Part shown: piece after piece, positions 23,293-35,067 of the stretch
How the letters are laid out: every line of letters begins with the position of its first letter
How positions within the stretch are numbered: position 1 is the stretch's first letter
Source of the DNA: Cymbidium sinense
Taxonomy: Eukaryota; Streptophyta; Magnoliopsida; Asparagales; Orchidaceae
Direction: 5' to 3'
Assembly (NCBI GenBank): GCA_021442155.1
Contig: CM038216.1
Coordinates: 90,259,666-90,323,665 of the forward strand
Length of the DNA: 64,000 bases
Notes under the pieces: generated by a model
The model's input: only the letters and a program-made list of their open reading frames with translations
What the model was told of the DNA's origin: nothing
Databases searched by the model: none
Program-made: the position numbers and the translations under genes

Positions 23293-23552
23293 TGACTTTT
23301 TTTCTACTAAGGAGCTAGTTTTTTTCTTTCATAAAAAAAGGCGTGAAACGATAGAATAAAGAATTCTGCCTATTAGCCCAGATCTCCCAAATAGATCTAG
23401 TTAGAGCTTCGAAGGCCCCATAGGTTGGGCTATTATTCAGCAATAGGCTATCACTGGCACGATATTGAAAGTTTCTTTAACACTACATTGGCCGGATCAG
23501 ATTCTCCTGAATGGCCAAGAGTTTGATTTTGAAAGAAAGAAGTAAAGGTTTA
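23293..23552. other. Unidentified insert of ordinary base composition
   Basis: About 260 bases of non-repeat sequence inside a TTTAGGG run. On + a frame from about 23,405 reads ELRRPHRLGYYSAIGYHWHD and stays open about 40 codons to SPEWPRV and a stop, with balanced codon use. The minus strand also has a short readable stretch. The composition and the sharp edges suggest a captured foreign piece, possibly organelle DNA, but I do not recognise the gene. Confidence 0.5.
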
Positions 23553-24708
23553 GGGTTTAAGGTTTAAGGTATTTTAGGGTTTAAGGTTTAATGTTTAGGG
23601 TTTAAGGTTGTAGGTTTAGGGTTTAGAGTTATAGGTTTAGGGGTTTAGTATTCAGAGTTTACAGTTGTAAGTTTAGGGTTTATGGTTTAGTGTTTAGGGT
23701 TTAGGGTTTATGGTTTAGGGTTTGGGGTTTTAGGATTTATGGTAAATGGTTTAAGGTTTAAAGTTTAGTGTTTTTGTTAAAAAAATTAAGTAATTCAGTT
23801 GGTTTAGGTTTCATTAGTTTATTTAGTTTATGTTTTATTTATTTTTTATTTTTATTTAGGTTTATTTTTATTTTTATTTAGTTAAGTTTATTTAGTTTAG
23901 GTTTATTTATTTTAGTTAAGGTTTATTTTTATTTTAGTTTTTTTTTTAAGTTTAGGTTTAGGTTTAGGTAAATTTTTTAGTTTAGTTTTAATTTTATTTT
24001 ATTTTTTAGGTGTAGGTTTTTTTTTAATTATTAGGTTTAGGTTTATTTTTTTTATATATTTTTTAGGTTTACGTTTTAGGTTATTATTTTAGGTTTATTT
24101 TTAAGTATTATTTTTTTAGTTTAGGCTTAGGTTTTTTTGTAGTTTATTTTAATTTATTTATTTTAGGTTTAGGTTTAGGTTTAGGTTTTACTTATTTATT
24201 TTAGCTTCTTTTAGTTTAGGTTTATTTTATTTGGTTTATTTTATTTTTATTTTAGGTTTTGTTTTTTTTAGTTTAGGGTTTAGGTGTTATTTTTTATTTA
24301 TTTTTATGTTTATTTTTTAGCTTTAAGTTTTTATTTTGTTTTATTTTATTTTATCTGATGTTTGTTTTATTTTTATTTTAGGTTTAGTTTTTATTTTATT
24401 TAGGTTTTTTATTTACAGGTTTATTTAATTGTTTAGTTTAGTTTAGGTTTTTATTAAATTTATTTTAAATTAGTTTTTATATTCTATTTTATTTTATTTT
24501 TAGGTTTAGGTTTAGGTTTAGGGTTTTAGGGTTTAGGGTTTAGGGTTTAGTGTTTTGTGTTTAGGGTTTTAGGGTTTAGGGTTTAGGTTTTACTTAAGGG
24601 TTTAGGATTTAAGGTTTTTTTGATAGAGTTTAGGGTTTAGGATTTAGGGTTTAGGTTTCAGAGTATTAGGGTTTATGATTTAAGGTTTAGGGTTGTTTAG
24701 GGTTTTTT
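23553..24708 (+). repeat. TTTAGGG run and satellite monomer
   Basis: TTTAGGG run to about 23,780. A C-poor monomer with a mutated anchor (TTAAGTAATTCAGTTGG, 23,786-23,802) extends to about 24,515. A TTTAGGG run follows up to the next LINE fragment. Confidence 0.78.
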
Positions 24709-26133
24709 TAGAAAGTTAGAATTTTAATACCATAAAAGGTAAAAATAGAATGTCCTTAAAAGGGGTAAAGCTCTAAAATTCTACTGCTATTAGAGCTACA
24801 AGAAACCTAAAGAGCTAAACCCCTATCTAAGTATATTAGAAAAAGAAAAGAAAATAAAAGAGCAAATTCAACAGCTAAAAAGCATAAGAGAAAAAGACAC
24901 AGAGTAAGACTAAAAAAATCCTTAAAATAATAAAAGAATGAATCAGTAGTAGTTCATGATTCCTTTGAGAAATCATGATAAGCAAGATTTATAACAACAG
25001 CGCTTGGCTTGACTCAGTAATGGCCATTCCCTCTATAAAGTTCAACTTGTAAAAGAAATCTGCAAAACCCTACAAAGGCAAAAGTCATAGTAAAAAAGAA
25101 TAAGGATAAAGAGAGGAAAAGGAGAGCGCTGAGAACGAGAAGGCTCAAGCTCAGTTAGGGTCATCTCAAGGGGCAACAATACATATGAGCATCCAAACTT
25201 CATAAAGAAGAGTTACAATCATATGTAATGCTACCAACTAGAGAGAAGAGGTTTGTAACATCAAAGTCATCATAGCCAGCATACTTGATACAAGCAAACA
25301 TCCAAGGCCAATAATCCATAGAGTTCCAGATCCTGCACCATTAAACAAAGAGCAATCGGCCAACAACCAGCTAGTAACCAAACCACCAGGAAAAATAAGA
25401 ACCAGCCTTCAGCAAGCACCAAACCAATGCCAATTAACAGATAAACAGCCAACAAAACCAAGATAGGAGCCCTCATGCCAATGTCTTAATATGTAGTAGT
25501 CACTAAGCCAAACTATGGTGAGCAACCAAAAATGACTAAATAGCTTAGAAATGGTACCATAAACTGAAGGAAACATAAGCTGCAACTACTGCAAATCACT
25601 AGAAGACAAAACATCCACACAAAAGGGGACCGAAGATAGCCACCAACCACCAGAAACTAAAACATTCAATCTAAAAGGATCAACAAAGGTATGACAAGCA
25701 CAACAGAAGGCTCCAGCAAATTGTCCAAGAAGAAGGAAAAGACCAACAAGGAAAAAATCAACCAACCAAGATTCCAAGGACAACTAAAACTCCTCCAACA
25801 AACCTAGCTATGTAAAACAACCATAAGGCAACCACCAGAGAACAACCCATCATAAGTAACCAATAAAGGAAGCATCCCCATCAGCCAAGGAAATGTAGAA
25901 AACCAACAAAGCACCACACAACAGTGGTCCAAAAGAAGCACAACCACAGTAGAATAGCAATAGTAACAGCTAGCCAAGACCAACCAAAAAATAAAACTTC
26001 CCTAGCAATAAAGACTAACCTGGCATGAAGCATAATAACAACACAAAATGCACTACAAATAATGCACCCAAAAGAGGCTAATATTAGGAGAATAACCAAA
26101 CACAAAACTAAGGCAAAGAATAACCGAAAAGGT
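24709..26133 (-). mobile_element. LINE 3'-UTR fragment F2
   Basis: Close relative of F1 (for example 'aggctcaagctcagttagg' at about 25,140 and 'atacatatgagcatccaaac' at about 25,179). In sense it ends 'attctaactttctaaaaaaa' and then CCCTAAAC, a clear A-run to telomere-repeat junction. It stops earlier on the other side (about 26,133) than F1, F3 and F4. Non-coding. Confidence 0.83.
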
Positions 26134-26728
26134 TTAGGGTTAGGGTTTTTTTATTTTATTTTATTTTTTTTTAAATTAAGTAAATTAGTAGGTTTAGGTT
26201 TATTTAGTTTATTTTTTATTTATTTAAGTTTATTTTTTACTTTATTTTTTATTTAGGTTTATTTTATTTTTATTTAGTTTAGTTTATTTATTTTGAGTTT
26301 ATTTATTTTAGATTAGGTTTTTATTTTAGTTTATTTTTTAGGTTTAGGTTTATGTTTAGGTTTAGTTTTATTTTTAATTTTTATTTTAGGTTTAGGATTT
26401 ATTTTTAATTTTTAGGTTAATGTTTAGGTTTTTATTATATTTTTTAGGTTTAGGTTTAGGTTTACTTTGAATTTTTAATTTTAAATTTTTTTTAGTTTAC
26501 GTTTTTATTTTTTTAGGTTTAGGTTTTTTTTGTTTATATTATTTTTAGGTTTTATTTAGTTTAGGCTTAGATTTTTTTTAGATTTTTAGGATTTAGGTTT
26601 TAGGGTTTAGGGTTTAGCTTTTGGGGTTTAGGGTTTAGGGTTTAGGATTTTAGGGTTTACGGTTTACATTTTAAGGTTTGTTTTAGGGTTTAAGGTTTGG
26701 GTTTTTATTCTATTTTTTATTATTTTAA
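26134..26728 (+). repeat. Shortened satellite monomer and TTTAGGG run
   Basis: Anchor TTAAGTAAATTAGTAGG at about 26,177-26,193, a shortened C-poor body to about 26,590, then TTTAGGG. Confidence 0.75.
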
Positions 26729-27694
26729 AATTAATTAAATTCGTATGTTTAGGTTTATTTAATTAGTTTTTTATTTATTTTAGTTTATTTGTATTTTTAT
26801 TTAGTTTAGTTTATTTATTTTAGGTTTATTTATTTTAGTTTAGGTTTTTTATTTTAGTTTATTTTTTATGTTTAAGTTTATTTTTTAGTTTAGTTTTATT
26901 TTTATTTTATTTTTTAGGTTTAGGTTTATATTTTTATTTTATTTTTTTAGGCTTAGGTTTTTGGTTTTTAATTTAGGTTTATTTTAAGGTTTTATTTTTT
27001 AGTTTAGGTTTAGGTTTATTTTTAGTTGATTTTATTTTTTTTAGTTTAGGTTTAGGTTTAGATTTAGTTTATTTTAAGTTTAGGTTTATGTTTTGTTTTT
27101 TTTAGTTTAGGTTTACCTTTATTTTTATTTTATTTTAGGTTTAGGTTTTTTTTAAGTTTAAGGTTTAGATTTTTTTTTTAATTTATTTATAGGTTTTATT
27201 TTTAGATTTATTTTTTAGGTTAAGGTTTTTATTTAGTTTTATTTTAGGTTTATTTTATTTTTATTTTAGGTTTAGTTTTTATTTTATTTAGGTTTTTATT
27301 TATTTTACTTTAGTTTAAGTATTTATTTATTTTATTTAAGTTTAGTTTTTATTTTTTATTTTCTTTTCTTTTTTAGGTTTAGGTTTTAGTTTTGGTTTAT
27401 ATTTTATTTTATTTTGGTTTAAGTTTTTTTATTTATATTATTTATAGGTTTTATTTAGTTTATGTTTAGGATTTTAGTTTTTTATGGTTTAGGGTTTAAG
27501 GTTTGGAGTTTAGGGTTTAGGGTTTATGCTTTAGGGTTTGAGGGTTTATGGTTTATGGTTTAGTGTTTAAATTTTGGGGTTTAGGACTTAGGGTTTAGAA
27601 GGTTTAGGGTTTTGGGTTTAGGATTTTTACGGTTTAGGGTTTAGGTTTTATGTTTAGGGTTTAGGTTTTAGTTTAGGGTTTAGGGTTTTATTTT
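26729..27694 (+). repeat. C-poor satellite monomer and TTTAGGG run
   Basis: Decayed anchor near 26,730-26,749, a body of about 0.75 kb ending 'aggattttagttttttatgg' near 27,470-27,488, then TTTAGGG up to GRP tail copy 4. Confidence 0.75.
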
Positions 27695-28068
27695 TTTTAA
27701 TAGAGAACAAATTCAGATTCATCATTTCTTCTTTTTGATTTCATCAACCAAGTAACACACCAAGTTTTCTAAGTCACAAGCGGCAACATAGATAAAATGA
27801 TGCATAGAGCAAATCAAAACCAGAACTAGAACCATCTCTACTATAAAGACAAGTTCCATAGCGGTCAGATCGACCATTCTTTAATTTCTCGGTTCCCATC
27901 GACAACCCATCTCTCGGGTTGTGGGATCAACCATCATATCCCCGATCCATCACTCCGCCACAACCACGGTTGTAACGTTCTTCGCTCCTCCTTCCATAAT
28001 AACCACCACTGCTCTAACTACGACCTCCATATCCACCAGCACCTCCAAATCCCCTACCACTAGTGCGA
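27695..28068 (-). pseudogene. GRP tail copy 4, truncated and joined to a LINE fragment
   Basis: Carries the shared GRP 3' UTR ('caaccaagtaacacaccaag' near 27,745) and part of the Gly-rich coding tail. It loses the NGQ end: near 28,068 it passes directly into LINE 3'-UTR sequence with no telomere repeat between them. Non-coding. Confidence 0.8.
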
Positions 28069-28808
28069 TAAAGGAATGAAAAGGAGAGAGCTAAGGAAGA
28101 GAAGGCTCAGGCTCAGATAGGATCAACTCAAGGGGAAATAATACATACGAGCATCCAAACTTTATAAAGAAGGGTTACAATCATATGTAATGCTACCAAC
28201 CAAAGAGAAGAGGTGAGTAGCATCAAATCCATCATATACATCGATACAAAAAACATCCAAGAGAAATCTATATAGTTTGAGATCCTACACCATTTAACAA
28301 AGAGTAATCGGTTAGCAACCAGCTAGTAGTCATACCACCAAACAAAAGCTACAATAGACTAATCATAATAATCTAGAGAGAGGCTAGAACAAAGAAAGAA
28401 CACCAACAATAACCATTATCCAAATACACATCCAAGCTCCAAACTAAGGAAAGCAGAACCATCAATAGCACCAAGAGGCAATTCAGGAGAAACAATGACC
28501 AAACTAAGATAGGAGCCCTGAAGCCAAAGTCACAAGAATTAGCGTTATCATGCACTAGGTGAGCAACCACAAATGACTAAAAAACTCAAATGAAATAGTA
28601 AAAAAAATAATTGAGTTCAAGGAGAGCTAATTAACCAACAATGTAAAATAAAATAAAGGCGAGCACATCTCATCCACTAGCAGAGTAACATGGTAGAGAG
28701 GCTAGCCATGAAAAACCAAACCAACTAGTGGAAGAGAACCACCAAGCCAACCCAAAAGTTAGAAGCCAAAAACATAACCCAACTCAGGCCCAAAAGTGAA
28801 AATAAGTT
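28069..28808 (-). mobile_element. LINE 3'-UTR fragment F3, 3' end deleted
   Basis: Matches F1 from about 18,937 onward ('gaaaaggagagagct'), so about 0.38 kb of the LINE 3' end is missing where it meets GRP tail copy 4. The other edge (28,808, '...aaagtgaaaataag' then TTTAGGG) is the same break as in F4. Confidence 0.8.
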
Positions 28809-29865
28809 TAGGGTTTAGGGTTTAGGGTTTACGATTTAGGGTTTAGTGTTTAGGGTATAGGGTTTAATTTAGGTATAGGGTTTTTTTTGTTAATTAAGTA
28901 AACTGAAAGGTTTAGGTTTAGTTAATTTAGGATTTTCTTTATTTTAGTTTATTTTATTTTTTATTTTTTATTTAGAATATTTTTTTATTTTATTTTGTTA
29001 GGTTTATTTATTTTAGTTTAGGGTTTTTATTTTAGTTTAATTTTTTAGGTTTAGGTTTAGGTCAATGTTTACTTTTTAGTTTATTTTTATTTTTTATTTT
29101 ATTTTTTAGGTTTCGGTTTTTTTTTTTGGTTTAGGTTTTGGTTTTTATTTTATTTTTTTAGGTTTATTTTAAGATTTTATTTTTCAAGTGTAGGTTTAGG
29201 TTTATTTTTAGTTTATTTAATTTTATTTAGTTTAGGGTTTAGATTTAGTTTAATTTAAGTTGACGTTTAGGCTTTATTTATTTTATTTTAGTTGATTTTG
29301 GTTTTGGTTTTAGTTTATTTTATTTTTTATTTTACATTTAGGGTTTATATTTTATTTTTATTTATTTTTAGGTTTAAGTTTTTATTTAGTTTTTATTTTA
29401 TTTTATTTTAGGTTTATTTAATTTTTATTTAACATTTTGTTTTTTATTTTATTTATGTTTTTTTATCTTTATGTTTATTTTATTTTATAGTTTACTTTAG
29501 GATTTTATTTATTTTATTTTATTTTAGTTTTTATTTTTTATTTTATTTTATTTTTATCTTTAGGTTAATATTTAGGTTTTAGTTTTATTTTTATTTTATT
29601 TTATTTAAGTTTATGTTTTTTATTTATTTTACTTTTTGGTTTTATTTAGTTTAGGTTTAGATTTTAATGTTTTTAGGGTTTAGGGTTTTGGGTTTAGGGT
29701 CTAAGGTTTGGGGTTTAAAGTTTAGGTTTTAGGGTTGTAGGTTTTACAAATTAGGGTTTAGTGATTATGGTTTAGGGTTTATGGGTTTAGAGTTTAGGGT
29801 TTAGGGTTTAGGGTTAACTTTAGGGTTTACGATCAGGGATTTTTTTAATTTTTTAAATTTTTTTT
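28809..29865 (+). repeat. TTTAGGG run and C-poor satellite monomer
   Basis: Short TTTAGGG run, then a monomer with anchor TTAAGTAAACTGAAAGG (28,894-28,910) and a body of about 0.78 kb to about 29,675. TTTAGGG follows, to about 29,840. No gene is visible. Confidence 0.78.
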
Positions 29866-30666
29866 AAATTAAGTAAACTCTTAGGGTTAGGTTTATTTAG
29901 TTTATTTAGTATATTTTATTTATTTTAGATTATTTTATTTTTTATTTTTATTTAGGTTTATTATTATTTTTATTTAGTTAAGTTTATTTATTTTAGGTTT
30001 TTTTAGTTTATTTTTTTGGTTTATGTGTATGTTTTAGTTTAGTTTTATTTTTATTTTAATTTTAATTTGTAGGTTTAGGTTTTATTTTTTATTTTTATGT
30101 TTAGGTTTAGATTTTTGTTTTATTTTTTAAGGTTTAGGCTTTAGGTTTTTATTTTTGGTTTATTTTAAGGTTTTGTTTTTTTAGTTGAGGTTTAGGTTTT
30201 TTTTTTAGTTTATTTTATTTTATTTAGTTTAAGTTTAGGTTTAGCTTAGTTTATTTTAGTTTTGGTTTAGGTTTATTTTATTTTTACTTTAGGTTTAAGT
30301 TTTGTTTTAGTTTAGAGTTTAAGTTTTATTTATTACTTCTTTTTTAATTTATTTTTTAGGTTTAGGTTTTTATTTAGCTTTTATTTTATTTTATTTTTAT
30401 TTTAGGATTAGTTTTTATTTTAATTTGTATTTTATTTTTTAATTTAGTTTAGGTTTTTATTTATTTTATTTTAGTTTTGTTTTTTTAAATTTTATTGTTT
30501 TTTATTTTTTGGTTTAGGTTTTGATTTAGGTTTAGGTTTTAGTTTAGGTTTATATTTTATTTTATTTGTTATTTTATTTGTTATTTTTTTTTTTGTTTAG
30601 GTTTGTTTATATATTTTATTTTTAGGTTTTATTTAGTTTAGGTTTAGGTTTTTAGCTTATTAGGGT
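29866..30666 (+). repeat. C-poor 0.8-kb satellite monomer
   Basis: Anchor TTAAGTAAACTCTTAGG near 29,869-29,885 and end motif TTTTTAGCTTATTAGGG at 30,650-30,666. Length is about 0.8 kb. Confidence 0.8.
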
Positions 30667-30689
30667 TTAAGGTTTAGGGTTTGTTTAGG

Positions 30690-31316
30690 GGGTTTTTTTA
30701 GGGAAGAGGTTTAGGTATTTTATTTATGGGTTTACAAGTTTAGGGGATAAACTCCATAAAGAGCTACAATCATTAAATTATCTTACATCAAAAGCAAGAG
30801 GTTAAAGCAATCAAAGATACAAGTAGATAAACATAATCAAAAGAAAGGTTAGATTTAGAAACTTGAGAATGCATGACAATATGGGCGATTTAGAGAATCA
30901 CAGAGAGAATTTTTAGAAGATAAGAGTTATGAAAGTCTTGTGGGTTTATTACATAGACTAAATAAAACTATAAAGAACATAAAGAGAAAATTTTGATAAA
31001 TGGTGATCCCATGTATGATCCTCCATATAGCCACCACATGAGGATACTTATATATATGTTATAGGGATAGAAACCATCCATATGAAAATCCAGAAGATCT
31101 AGCTGAAATCTTACTAAGTCAATGAGTCTATAAGTTACACCATCATTTATGATATATAAATGAATTTGGGCTATTGAGGTAGATGTAAAGTTTAGCTAAT
31201 CAAAATAAAGAATCTGATTGGAACAAACTTTAGTATCCATATCAATAGTTGGCTAATTGTAGGGAAGGCGACAGTTTAGGATAATAGGTAGCTTAGTTTG
31301 GACTAAAGACTAGAGA
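30690..31316 (-). other. Unidentified insert, possibly a diverged LINE 3' end
   Basis: About 0.63 kb of AT-rich non-repeat DNA. Its low-coordinate edge ('tttttttagggaagagg', then 'aaactccataaagagctac') resembles the 3' termini of the LINE fragments ('tttttagggaaagtt', 'agagctacaa' at about 1,350). The remainder does not align with the other LINE 3' UTRs by eye. No coding frame is convincing. The strand given assumes the LINE interpretation. Confidence 0.4.
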
Positions 31317-31505
31317 GGGTTTAAAGTTTAGGGTTTAGGGTTTAGGGTTTAGGGTTTTCAGATTTAAGGATTAGTTTTTAGGGTGTAGGGTCTAGATTTT
31401 ATGATTTAGGGTTTAGAGTTTAGGGTTTTAGGCTTTAGGGTTTAGGGTTTGGTTTTAGGTTTAAGGTTCAGGTTTTAATTTAGGGTTTGGGGTTTCTGGT
31501 TTTTA
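31317..31505 (+). repeat. TTTAGGG run
   Basis: TTTAGGG heptamers with variants between the insert and GRP tail copy 5. Confidence 0.87.
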
Positions 31506-31815
31506 TTTTAATAGAGAGTGAGTTAATATTTTCTTTTATTTCATCAACCAAGTAACATCAAGTTTTTAAGATAAACAACATAGATCAAAGTAGCATAGCA
31601 TTAAAACCCTAAATTAGGCGTTTTATTTTAAAGATAGTTAGATAGGTCAAATCGATTAGAGTTTCTAATTATCATAGAGATGAGTAGATAATCATATAGA
31701 TCTAAACCAAGAATATGTTACCACCATAGCAGTTTATTTATCCAGATAATATTATTCCACCTTTTTCACCAAATCTGATTTAGTTGGGGTGATGTTCTTG
31801 TAAGTTCTCAACTTA
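31506..31815 (-). pseudogene. GRP tail copy 5, internally deleted
   Basis: Recognised by the 3' UTR block ('atttcatcaaccaagtaaca' on +, near 31,537) and by the end near 31,800 corresponding to the NGQ region. The Gly-rich part is largely deleted, leaving about 0.31 kb against about 0.45-0.5 kb elsewhere. Non-coding. Confidence 0.72.
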
Positions 31816-32150
31816 TGGTTTAGGTTTAGGTTTATTAGTAGGGTTTAAATTTATTTTAATTTATTTATTACTTTAAGTTTAGGTTTATGGTTTGAGGTTA
31901 TGTTTATTTATTTAAGTTTAGGGTTTAGGGTTTTAGGTTTTTTTCTTTTAGGATTTAGGGTTTAGGGTTTTATGTTTATGCCTTAGTGTTTAGGGTTTAG
32001 GGTTTAGGGTTTAGGGTTTAGGGTTTAGAGTTTAGGGTTTAGAGTTTAAGGTTTTAGGGTTTAGGGTTTAGGGTTTAAGGTTTAGGTTTAGTGTTTAGGG
32101 TTTAGAGTTTAGGGTTTGGGTTAATTAGGTTTTAGGTAATGTTTAGAAGG
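31816..32150 (+). repeat. TTTAGGG run
   Basis: Dense TTTAGGG, including eight near-perfect heptamers at about 31,985-32,045. No gene is visible. Confidence 0.9.
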
Positions 32151-33894
32151 GAGGAAAGAATTTTATTACCATAGTAGGAAAATGATACAATGTACTTAAA
32201 AGAGGTAAAGCTCTAAAATTCTAGTCCTCTCAGAGCTACAAGAAACCCAAAGAGCTAAACTCCCATCTAAGTACATTAAAAAATGAAAACAAAAGAGCTA
32301 ATATAATAACTAAAAAGTGTAAGAGAAAAAGACACTGAGTAAGACTAAAACAAATCTAGAAAATAGTAAAAGAATGAGTGGGCAATAGTTCATGATTTCT
32401 TTGAGAAAGCAAGATAAGCAAGATCCACAACAACACTTGGGTTGGTGAGTAATGGCATCCTCTAAAATTCTAACCTATGAAATCACAACACATTACAAGA
32501 CCAATCATGTAAAATGATATAAGAGGAAAAGGAGAGATCAAAAAAGAAGGCTTAGGCTCAGTTAGGATCATCTCAAGTAACAATACATATGAGCATCAAA
32601 CCTCATAAAGAAGGGTCAATCATATGTAATGCTATGAACTAGAAGGGTGAGTAACATCAAAGCCATTATAGCTAAGATACCTGATACACGCAAACCTCCA
32701 AGGCCAAAAGTCATAGAGTTCTAGATCCTGCACCATTTAATAAAGAGCAACTAGCCAGCAACCAACAAGTAACCAAACCACCAAATAAAAGCCACAATGG
32801 ACTAATCATAATAACCTAGAGAGAGGCTAGAATAAAGTCAAAACACCAATAACAGCCATTATCCAAATACCCATCAAGAAACTAGGAAAACCAACCAATA
32901 CCAAGACCCATGCTAATTAAAAGATAAATAGCCAAAAAAACCAAGATAGGATCCCTCAAGCCAAAGTCCCAACAAGTAGTAGTCAACCAAATGAGCAACC
33001 ACATACAACTAGAATGAAACCATCAACAAGGAAAGCATCTAGTGCAAATCAATGGAACACAAAAAATCACATAAAAGGGGGCCAAAAGAAGCCACCAACC
33101 ACTAGAATCCAAAAAGCCAATCTAAATAGATCAATAAAGGTTCGTCCGACACAATAAAAGGCTCCAACAAATTGTCCAAGAATAAGGGAAAGATCAACAA
33201 AGAAATAAATCAACCAACCAAGATTTCAAGGACAACTAAAAGTCCTTCAACCAAACTAGCTACATAAATCATCCATAAGGCAACCACCATAGAATAGCCC
33301 ATAACCAACAAAGGAAGCATCTCATGTAAGGAAAATTATAAAACAATAAAAACCATACATAGAGGTCCAAAAGAAACACAACAATCATAGAAGGCAACAC
33401 AGGTAGTAGACTTGCCAAAAAACTAAACTTCCTTTGGAACAGATATTAACCCGACAGAAAGCAAAATAATAACACAAAATGTGTTGCAAATAATGCACCC
33501 AGTAGAGGCTAACCTCATAAGAATTACCAAATGCAAAACCAAAGAAAAAGAAGGATCTAGTAATAAATAACAAGGAACTAAGAGGCAACATAAAATAGTA
33601 GCCAAGAAATTCTACAAAAGGAGGTTTAGAAAGGCAACAACCAATAGTAGTTCCCACTAAAAAGGACACCCATGCAACCATGAAAAACTAGCAAAAAGTA
33701 ATTCGAGTTCAAGAGGAGAGTCAACAAACTAACTAGTGCAGAAAATAAAATAAAGCTAGAAGCTCTCATCCTGACAGAGTAACAAGAAGATAACATCTAG
33801 CATAAACCAAACCAACCAAAAAAGGAACCACAGTGCCAAAACCAAAAGTAGAGGTCAAAACATAATCCAACTTAGGCCAAAAAGTGAAAATAAG
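32151..33894 (-). mobile_element. LINE 3'-UTR fragment F4
   Basis: The longest of the four 3'-UTR-only pieces (about 1.74 kb). It aligns throughout with F1. Its high-coordinate break ('aaaaagtgaaaataag' then TTTAGGG) is identical to that of F3. The ORFs read here (for example at 33,385-33,681) are hydrophobic readings of a G/T-rich strand and lack any family motif. Confidence 0.83.
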
Positions 33895-34099
33895 TTTAGG
33901 GTTTAGGGTTTAGGGTTTAGGTTTTGAGGGTTTAGGGTTTAGGGTTTAGGGTTTGGGTTTAGGGTTTAGGGTTTATGGTTAATTTGGATTTAGGGTTTAG
34001 GGTTTAGGGTCTTAGGGTTTAGGGTTTAAGGTTTATGATTTTATTATGGATTTGGGTTTAGGGTTTAAGGTTTATTTTAAGTTTAGGTTTTTTTTTTTA
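33895..34099 (+). repeat. TTTAGGG run
   Basis: TTTAGGG heptamers with variants, adjoining the LINE fragment without spacer. Confidence 0.9.
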
Positions 34100-34884
34100 A
34101 AATTAAGTAAATTGGTAGGTTTAGGTTCATTTAGTTTATTTTTTATTTATTCTATTTTTTATTTTTATTTTTTTTATTTTTATCTTTTATTTAGTTTAGT
34201 TTATTTATTTTAGTTTTTTTTAGGTTTAGGTTTAGGTTTATGTTTATTTTTTAGTTTAGTTTTATTTTAATTTTATTTTTTATGTTTAGGTTTTATTTTT
34301 TTTAGGTTTAGGTTTTAGGTTTTTATTTTAGGTTTATTTTTAGGTTTTAATTTTTAGTTTAGGCTTAGGTTTATTTTTTGTTTATTTATTTTATTTAGTT
34401 TAGGGTTTAGCTTTAATATATTTTAGGTTTTAGTTTAGGTTTTATTTATTTTCATTTAGTTTATGTTTAGGTTTATTTTATTTTATTTTATTTATTTTAG
34501 GTTTACATTTTTTTTAGTTTAGGGTTTAGGTTTTATTTTTTATTTTTTATATTTATTTTTTAGGTTTAGGTTATTATTTAGTTTTTATTTTACTTTATTT
34601 TAGGTTTATTTTATTTTTATTTTGCTTTAGTTTTTATTTTATTTAGGTTTTTTATTTTTAGGTTTATTTTTTTTAGTTTTGTTTAGGTTTTTATTTATTT
34701 TATTTTAGTTTAGTTTTTATTTTTTTATTTTATTTTTAGCTTTTTAGGTTTAAGTTTAGGTTTAGGTTTAGGTTTAGATTTAGGTTTTGGTTTTATTTTA
34801 TTTTATTTATTTAGGTTTAGGTTTATTTATTTACTTTATTTTTAGGTTTTATTTAGTTTATGTTTAGGTTTTTAACTTTTTAGT
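34100..34884 (+). repeat. C-poor 0.8-kb satellite monomer
   Basis: Anchor TTAAGTAAATTGGTAGG at about 34,103-34,119 and end motif TTTTTAACTTTTTAGTG at about 34,868-34,884. Length is about 0.785 kb. Confidence 0.8.
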
Positions 34885-35067
34885 GTTTAGGGTTTAGGGT
34901 TTGGGGTTTAGGGTTGAGGATTTAGGGTTGTAGGTTTTAGGGTTTAGGGTTTAGGGTTCAGGGTTTAGGGTTTAGGGTTTTGGGTTCATGGTTTAAGGGT
35001 TTAGGGTTTAGGGTATAAGGTTTAGGGTTTAGGGTTTAGGGTTTATTTTATTTTAGGTTTATTTTGT
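34885..35067 (+). repeat. TTTAGGG run
   Basis: TTTAGGG heptamers separating two adjacent satellite monomers. Confidence 0.88.
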
